From positions 124,001-188,000 of the forward strand of contig NZ_JAKGAP010000007.1 in NCBI RefSeq assembly GCF_021532375.1: 64,000 nt of DNA, written 5' to 3'. Below the pieces are notes generated by a model. The model was not told where the DNA came from and searched no databases. It saw nothing but the letters and a program-made list of their open reading frames with translations. Source of the stretch: Paenibacillus alkaliterrae. Lineage in GTDB: Bacteria > Bacillota > Bacilli > Paenibacillales > Paenibacillaceae. Below, one piece after another: positions 59,451 to 64,000 of the stretch. Position numbers and translations under genes: made by a program. Each line of letters starts with the position of its first letter. Position 1 is the stretch's first letter.

Positions 59451-60145
59451 GTGATAAGCTGGATACTCTCGTATTTGGCGCTCATGCGGATGATGCTGAA
59501 ATCGGAATGGGCGGCACGATTGCGAAGCATGTACAAGCCGGTTACCGCGTCGGCATTTGCGATCTTACCGGGGCGGAGCTGTCCTCGAACGGTACTGTAG
59601 AACTGCGCATGCAGGAGGCCGCTGAAGCATCCGCAGTGCTTGGTTTAGCTGTCCGTACAAACCTTGGGTTGCCCGACCGCGGCTTGGAGCCGACGCGCGG
59701 CCACATCGATCGTATCGTTGCAGAAATACGTAAATTCAAACCGCGGACGGTATTTGCTCCATTCTGGGTAGACCGTCATCCCGACCATGTAGCATGCAAT
59801 CGTTTGGTAGAGGAAGCGGTATTCAATGCGAAGCTGCGCCGTTATATGCCCGAGCTGCCGGCCGTGCAGGTCGAACAACTTATCTATTATTATATAAATG
59901 ATATAGATCAAGTATCACTGGTTGTCGATATCAGCGATTATTATGAGACGAAGCGCAATGCACTAAGAGCGTACCGATCACAATTCGATTCGTCATCGGG
60001 AGGCGCCGATCGCGTAGCTACACCATTGACTAACGGCTATGTGGAGCGCGTAGAAGCGCGTGATTCCTTGCTTGGACAAGCTCGCGGATGGGCATATGCC
60101 GAGGGTTTTGCATTGAAACGTCCGCATGCCGTACAATTTTTTTGA
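59447..60145 (+). CDS. bshB1: Bacillithiol biosynthesis deacetylase BshB1
   Basis: This 232-residue zinc deacetylase (PIG-L/LmbE family) removes acetyl from GlcNAc-malate. The metal motif is in [14 protein letters not shown], and [14 protein letters not shown] gives the second His. It starts within the mgsA stop (ATGA). bshA, the preceding step, is the next gene. Confidence 0.95.
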   Translation: MSDKLDTLVFGAHADDAEIGMGGTIAKHVQAGYRVGICDLTGAELSSNGTVELRMQEAAEASAVLGLAVRTNLGLPDRGLEPTRGHIDRIVAEIRKFKPRTVFAPFWVDRHPDHVACNRLVEEAVFNAKLRRYMPELPAVQVEQLIYYYINDIDQVSLVVDISDYYETKRNALRAYRSQFDSSSGGADRVATPLTNGYVERVEARDSLLGQARGWAYAEGFALKRPHAVQFF

Positions 60146-60208
60146 CAAATCGTACAGCTCTTGTCGAATACAATAGGATGACGTGACCAACACAGGAGGT
60201 GCGAAATA

Positions 60209-61372
60209 GTGGCGAGAAAATTGAAGATCGGGATAACTTGTTATCCAACCTTAGGGGGATCGGGCGTCGTTGCTACAGAATTAGGCAAGCTGCTCGCCGA
60301 ACGCGGTCATGAAATTCATTTCATAACCCACAGCATTCCGTTTCGACTCGGACAATTTAAAAAGAATATCTTTTTTCATGAGGTTGAAGTGAATGATTAT
60401 TACGTATTCCGTTATCCTCCTTATGATTTAGCTTTAGCAAGCAAAATGGCACAGGTGGCCAAGATGCAGCAGCTTGATCTTCTTCATGTGCATTATGCAG
60501 TCCCCCATGCGGTATGCGCGTACTTGGCTAAGCAAATGAATGGCGACGGCCTCAGAACCGTTACGACCTTGCATGGGACCGATATTACCGTGCTGGCGCA
60601 AGACGAATCTCTAAAGGATCTGATTCGACTGGCGATTCACCAAAGCGATGCCGTAACAGCCGTATCGAATGATTTAATAAATGAAACAAGACAGCTGCTT
60701 GATATTACTACACCTATAGATTTAACTTATAATTTTGTGGATAAGCGAGTATATTACCCGCGGGATATAATCTCTCTGCGATCGGATTTTGCTGCGCCGA
60801 ACGAGAAAATTTTAATGCACATCTCGAATTTCCGTCCCGTTAAGCGGGTAGGCGATGTTATAGAAATTTTTGAACGTGTTTCCAGAAAGTTGCCTTCTAA
60901 GCTTCTGTTGGTAGGAGAAGGACCTGAGCTTTCAAAGATGCAATGCCGTATACGGCAGCTCGGGCTTGAGGACCGTGTCCACTTCCTGGGCAAGCAAGAG
61001 GATGTTGCGCAAGTTATTTCCATGGCCGACGTACTTCTTCTGCCTTCGGAGAAGGAAAGCTTCGGCTTGGTTGCGCTTGAGGCTATGGCATGCGGCGTCC
61101 CGACGATCGGATCCGACGCTGGAGGGATTCCGGAGCTGGTTACGCACGGGGAAACCGGCTTTTTATCAGCGATCGGCGATGTTGAGGACATGGCCGCAAA
61201 CGCGGAGCGACTCTTGACGGATGATAAGCTGCACGAGCAGTTTAAGAAGGCATGCATGTTTAGAGCTAGACATGAATTTTGCAATGATGTCATTACAACG
61301 CAATATGAGCAAATTTATTATCGTGTGCTCGGAATTGAAGCAGATCTGCCTGTCGCTGTCTGCAGTGAATAG
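60209..61372 (+). CDS. bshA: N-acetyl-alpha-D-glucosaminyl L-malate synthase BshA
   Basis: This 387-residue GT4-family glycosyltransferase joins GlcNAc to malate, the first bacillithiol step. It shows CYPTLGGSGVVATELGK, HFITHSIPFRL, VTTLHGTDIT and the nucleotide-sugar site PSEKESFGLVALEAMACGVPT. The start is GTG 60209 with AGGAGGTG. The last step enzyme BshC is outside the window. Confidence 0.96.
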   Translation: MARKLKIGITCYPTLGGSGVVATELGKLLAERGHEIHFITHSIPFRLGQFKKNIFFHEVEVNDYYVFRYPPYDLALASKMAQVAKMQQLDLLHVHYAVPHAVCAYLAKQMNGDGLRTVTTLHGTDITVLAQDESLKDLIRLAIHQSDAVTAVSNDLINETRQLLDITTPIDLTYNFVDKRVYYPRDIISLRSDFAAPNEKILMHISNFRPVKRVGDVIEIFERVSRKLPSKLLLVGEGPELSKMQCRIRQLGLEDRVHFLGKQEDVAQVISMADVLLLPSEKESFGLVALEAMACGVPTIGSDAGGIPELVTHGETGFLSAIGDVEDMAANAERLLTDDKLHEQFKKACMFRARHEFCNDVITTQYEQIYYRVLGIEADLPVAVCSE

Positions 61373-61395
61373 AAGTATGGCTGCTGCAGAGGACG

Positions 61396-62703
61396 GTGCT
61401 TGATGTGGAGCAATTGCTGCCAGAACCCATAAGGATTGCTTCGCCCATCGTAAGACGGCTTCGAGCGCATGAATTCGAAGCCGTCTTTGTTGGCGGCTGC
61501 GTTCGGGATACGGTGTTAGGCTTACCCATAAAGGATGTCGATATTGCAACATCGGCCCGGCCGGAGCAGGTGATGGAATTGTTCGAGCGCTGTATTCCGA
61601 CAGGATTGCAGCATGGAACAGTTACGGTCCTATATGAAGGGTCTGGCTATGAAGTTACAACCTTTAGGCAGGAGTCCAGCTATGAGGAGCATCGCAAGCC
61701 GGAGAGCGTTCTTTACATTACAAGCTTGGAAGGCGACCTGCTTAGACGGGATTTTACGATGAACGCGATGGCTATGGCGGAGGACGGAGAGCTGCTGGAT
61801 CCGTTCGGGGGTCTTCGCGATTTGGAAACAAAGGTTCTGCGATGCGTTGGAGATGCGGACGCCAGGTTTCAGGAGGACGCGCTTCGTATGCTCCGGGCCG
61901 TTCGATTCATCGGCGCTTATCATCTGATACCAGCCCATCATACATGGAAAGCGCTTATTCGGCATCGAAAGCTGATGAAATTTATCGCAATGGAGCGAGT
62001 ACAAGCAGAGCTTGATAAAATGATGGCAGGAGCGGCGCCGCAAAGAGCGCTTTATTTTGTTGGCGCGAGCGGGCTGCTGCTGCATCTGAAAGAGCCGCTT
62101 ACCGAGGATGCTTTATTAGCTCTAACGAATGCTTGCCGAACTGCCGAATCAGCTTCGTTATTTTCGCGATTGCACCAGCTGAGTTCTCTTGACTTGAGAT
62201 GGGCTGCGGTCGGAATCGGGTTAAGCCTTGCTTTGGAGGACATTCTGCATGTCATGCAAGTGCTGCGATTTTCGAATCAGCGCACGAAGAGCATAGCCGC
62301 CATTTTTGCTATCCATAAACAAGCGTTAGTTCTTGCAAACCAACAAGACGAGCAACTGCTGCGTTTGGAGTGGATTAAGCTCATTATACGCTTCGGGGAA
62401 AGCCCGGCTAAAGAATGGATCGACGTACTTCGCGTTTTAACGGGAGGAAATCTAACCCGCCTGAATGGCTGTTTGTCGCGTTTTGAAGTATGGTTGAATG
62501 AGATTTCGATTTCTTCGTTAAAGCAGCTTAAAGTGAACGGCAGCGAGCTTAAAAAGCATTTGCGCCGGAAGCCGGGGCCATGGATTAGCGATTGGCTGAA
62601 CAGACTGCTGGTCGAAGTCGCTAATGGTCAGCTTGTGAACGACAAGCAGCAGCTTCTTAAGCAAGCATCAGAATGGGATAAAGAGGATACTAATGATGAA
62701 TAA
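61396..62703 (+). CDS. cca: CCA tRNA nucleotidyltransferase
   Basis: This 435-residue class II nucleotidyltransferase adds or repairs the 3' CCA of tRNA. Head-domain motifs are FVGGCVRDTVLG, DVDIATSARP, RRDFTMNAMAM and RMLRAVRF. The start may be GTG 61396 (close to GAGGA) or GTG 61405. It overlaps birA by 11 bp. Confidence 0.94.
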   Translation: MLDVEQLLPEPIRIASPIVRRLRAHEFEAVFVGGCVRDTVLGLPIKDVDIATSARPEQVMELFERCIPTGLQHGTVTVLYEGSGYEVTTFRQESSYEEHRKPESVLYITSLEGDLLRRDFTMNAMAMAEDGELLDPFGGLRDLETKVLRCVGDADARFQEDALRMLRAVRFIGAYHLIPAHHTWKALIRHRKLMKFIAMERVQAELDKMMAGAAPQRALYFVGASGLLLHLKEPLTEDALLALTNACRTAESASLFSRLHQLSSLDLRWAAVGIGLSLALEDILHVMQVLRFSNQRTKSIAAIFAIHKQALVLANQQDEQLLRLEWIKLIIRFGESPAKEWIDVLRVLTGGNLTRLNGCLSRFEVWLNEISISSLKQLKVNGSELKKHLRRKPGPWISDWLNRLLVEVANGQLVNDKQQLLKQASEWDKEDTNDE

Positions 62704-63670
62704 TGAATCGTTGTTGCAATTGTTTGAAGCAAAACCTGGGGAATATGTATCCGGAGAGAGCATAAGCCAAGAGCTCGGCGTGAGCCGAACAGCGATTTGG
62801 AAACACATTCGCAAGCTTGAAGCGGCGGGCTACCTTTTTGAAGCGTCCAGGCGGCTTGGTTACCGTCTTATTAGCGCGCCGGACAGCTATTCCTTAGAGG
62901 AATTACAAAACAGCTTGACCTCTACCGTTTTCGGTAAAAGCTTGAATCTGTTCGATTCTGTGGAGTCTACTCAAAATCTTGCTCGTGCGGCTGCGGAGGA
63001 GGGGGCTGTTGAAGGGACGATCTTTCTCGCGGAGCAGCAGCTCAGCGGCCGAGGCCGTATGGGACGCGGCTGGATCTCGCCTCGCGGCAGAGGGATTTGG
63101 ATGAGCATGGTGCTGCGTCCGTCCGTGCCGGTTCATTTTGCCCCGCAGCTTACGTTGTTGACGGCTGTTGCGCTTTGCAGAAGCTTGATGCGGGTAACTT
63201 CACTTCCGATCGGGATCAAATGGCCCAATGACCTGTTGATCGGCGGCAAGAAAATAAGCGGCATATTACTTGAGTCGGCAGCCGAGGACGAGCGTCTTCG
63301 TTATGTTATCGCAGGCATTGGAATAAGCGTGAATTTAGAGGCAGCCGATTATCCGGAGGAATTGCTTGAGAAGGCGACATCCCTTCGAATCGCAGCTGGA
63401 CAGAAATGGGACCGTAACGAGCTTATTGCTGATTTTTTGAAGGAGTGGGAGCAGCTTTATTTCCTCTATCAAGAGCAAGGCTTCAGTCTGATTATTACGT
63501 TATGGGAAGCTTTGTCTGTCTCGCTTGGAAAGCCGGCAAGACTGATCACCCCGCAGGGGGATATAGTGGGCATTCCGGTCGGTTTAGACGAAAGCGGAGC
63601 GATTCGCGTTGAGCTTGCGAATGGATTGACTAAAGCCGTTTTTTCAGCAGAAATGGGAGAACCGCAATAG
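62693..63670 (+). CDS. birA: Bifunctional biotin ligase / repressor BirA
   Basis: This 325-residue protein has an N-terminal winged HTH (SQELGVSRTAIWKHIRKLEAAGY) and a biotin-protein ligase domain with the ATP/biotin loop GRGRMGRGWISPRGRG, IKWPNDLL and the KISGILLE Lys segment. It biotinylates acetyl-CoA carboxylase and represses biotin genes. ATG 62693 or 62696 is used; AAAGAGGA lies upstream. Confidence 0.96.
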   Translation: MMNNESLLQLFEAKPGEYVSGESISQELGVSRTAIWKHIRKLEAAGYLFEASRRLGYRLISAPDSYSLEELQNSLTSTVFGKSLNLFDSVESTQNLARAAAEEGAVEGTIFLAEQQLSGRGRMGRGWISPRGRGIWMSMVLRPSVPVHFAPQLTLLTAVALCRSLMRVTSLPIGIKWPNDLLIGGKKISGILLESAAEDERLRYVIAGIGISVNLEAADYPEELLEKATSLRIAAGQKWDRNELIADFLKEWEQLYFLYQEQGFSLIITLWEALSVSLGKPARLITPQGDIVGIPVGLDESGAIRVELANGLTKAVFSAEMGEPQ

Positions 63671-63699
63671 GACGATTTCTTTCGTTTACGGAACGTGAA

Positions 63700-63891
63700 A
63701 AATTTGTTAAACTACATGTATCAGGCGGTATTTTTCGAAAGCTGCACTGATCTAGGAATCACACAATGCATATGATTGGAAATGCACACTCTGCTCTGAG
63801 CCGTAGGGACCGAGACAGAAGGAAGCACGACAAGCAAACGTTTCCTTTTCAGTTCGGGGACCTTTTTAGCAGCGGCTAAAAGGTTTTTTTG
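63700..63891 (+). promoter_or_regulatory. Regulatory leader of panB (possible pan motif) with attenuator
   Basis: The 255-bp gap before panB holds a structured, non-coding stretch. Around 63789-63820 CTG and CTC pair with GAG and CAG leaving a bulged A, a feature recalled from the pan RNA motif found before pantothenate genes. It ends in a terminator (63860-63891). T-box sequences are absent. The pan assignment is tentative. Confidence 0.45.
63860..63891 (+). terminator. Attenuator-type terminator before panB
   Basis: ACCTTTTTAGC pairs with GCTAAAAGGT (one bulged T) around AGCG, followed by seven T, 34 bp before panB. Confidence 0.85.
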
Positions 63892-63925
63892 TGTTTATCC
63901 TATCATTGAACGGGGGATGAAGCTG

Positions 63926-64000
63926 ATGAGGAAACGACTGACGATTACGAATATGAAAAAGATGAAGCAGGACCGCAATGCGATTTCCGTATTGACAGCT
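63926..64000 (+). CDS. panB: 3-methyl-2-oxobutanoate hydroxymethyltransferase PanB (3' end outside window)
   Basis: The first 25 codons are seen, running off the right edge. The start MRKRLTITNMKKMKQDRNAI and the position after birA match PanB, the first enzyme of pantothenate synthesis in Bacillus (birA-panBCD). ATG 63926 lies 9 nt after GGGGG; ATG 63917 abuts that site. The call rests on 25 residues and synteny. Confidence 0.78.
   Translation, partial: MRKRLTITNMKKMKQDRNAISVLTA

Noticed and set aside
63670-63925. T-box riboswitch before panB
   Set aside because: No T-box or specifier-loop sequence is visible; only a terminator and an unassigned structure.
1-64000. CRISPR arrays, insertion sequences, prophage genes, tRNA or rRNA genes
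   Set aside because: No regularly spaced repeats, transposase-like proteins, phage proteins or tRNA/rRNA-like stretches were recognised.

Overview
The window looks like a chromosomal segment of a low-to-moderate GC, endospore-forming Firmicute of the Paenibacillaceae type. The reasons are spore genes (ypeB, spoVIF, spoIVA, ypjB), bacillithiol genes (bshA, bshB1), a TRAP protein (mtrB), AGGAGG-type ribosome binding sites, frequent GTG/TTG starts, and a gene order that closely follows the Bacillus subtilis resB-to-panB arc. I see no mobile elements, rRNA, tRNA or CRISPR. About 79 protein genes fill the window, all on the + strand except serA, two unknown or envelope genes near 6.5-9.3 kb, and a YitT-family gene at 56 kb.

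Layout: 1-4.6 kb, cytochrome c biogenesis (resB 3' part, resC) and the ResD/ResE redox two-component system. 4.7-9.8 kb, serA with an attenuator-like leader, then envelope proteins. 9.9-15.4 kb, mecA, glutamate dehydrogenase, prsW, ypeB (without sleB), a PilZ protein and a DUF5359 protein. 15.5-23.6 kb, cmk, plsC, S1-like protein, yphA, the YIEGIA pair, der, plsY, gpsA, spoVIF and DUF2768. 23.7-25.7 kb, a ferredoxin / nucleotidyltransferase / ferredoxin cassette and a lipoprotein. 26-35.4 kb, spoIVA, HU, mtrB, then menaquinone and heptaprenyl genes including the futalosine-route gene mqnA, ndk and cheR. 35.5-47.2 kb, aroC-aroB-aroH-trpEDCFBA-hisC-tyrA with a TRAP-type leader before trpE. 47.2-51.8 kb, a candidate small RNA, an ECF sigma/anti-sigma pair and several small or unknown genes. 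51.8-57 kb, the menaquinol:cytochrome c reductase qcrABC with ypiF, ypjA, ypjB and ypjC relatives. 57-64 kb, ypjD, a TPR protein, dapB, mgsA, bshB1, bshA, cca, birA and the start of panB behind a regulatory leader.

Functionally, the aromatic block makes chorismate and channels it to Trp and Tyr, and MtrB (28 kb) very probably senses Trp and acts on the trpE leader (38.6 kb). MqnA also draws on chorismate for menaquinone, which feeds the QcrABC complex. ResBC matures c-type cytochromes such as the C-terminal domain of QcrC, and ResDE controls respiration.

The most interesting pattern is regulatory. Three sporulation genes that lie directly downstream of vegetative genes (ypeB, spoVIF, ypjB) each have their Shine-Dalgarno sequence in the 3' arm of a hairpin whose 5' arm lies upstream of, or overlaps, a candidate sporulation promoter. 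Read-through mRNA should be translationally silent, while mRNA started at the sporulation promoter would lack the 5' arm. The fourth, spoIVA, is insulated by a terminator instead. This is inferred from sequence only. Other candidates are a small RNA at 47.3 kb with a perfect consensus promoter, a leader peptide/attenuator before serA, a long-range antiterminator in the trp leader, and a small ORF coupled to spoIVA.
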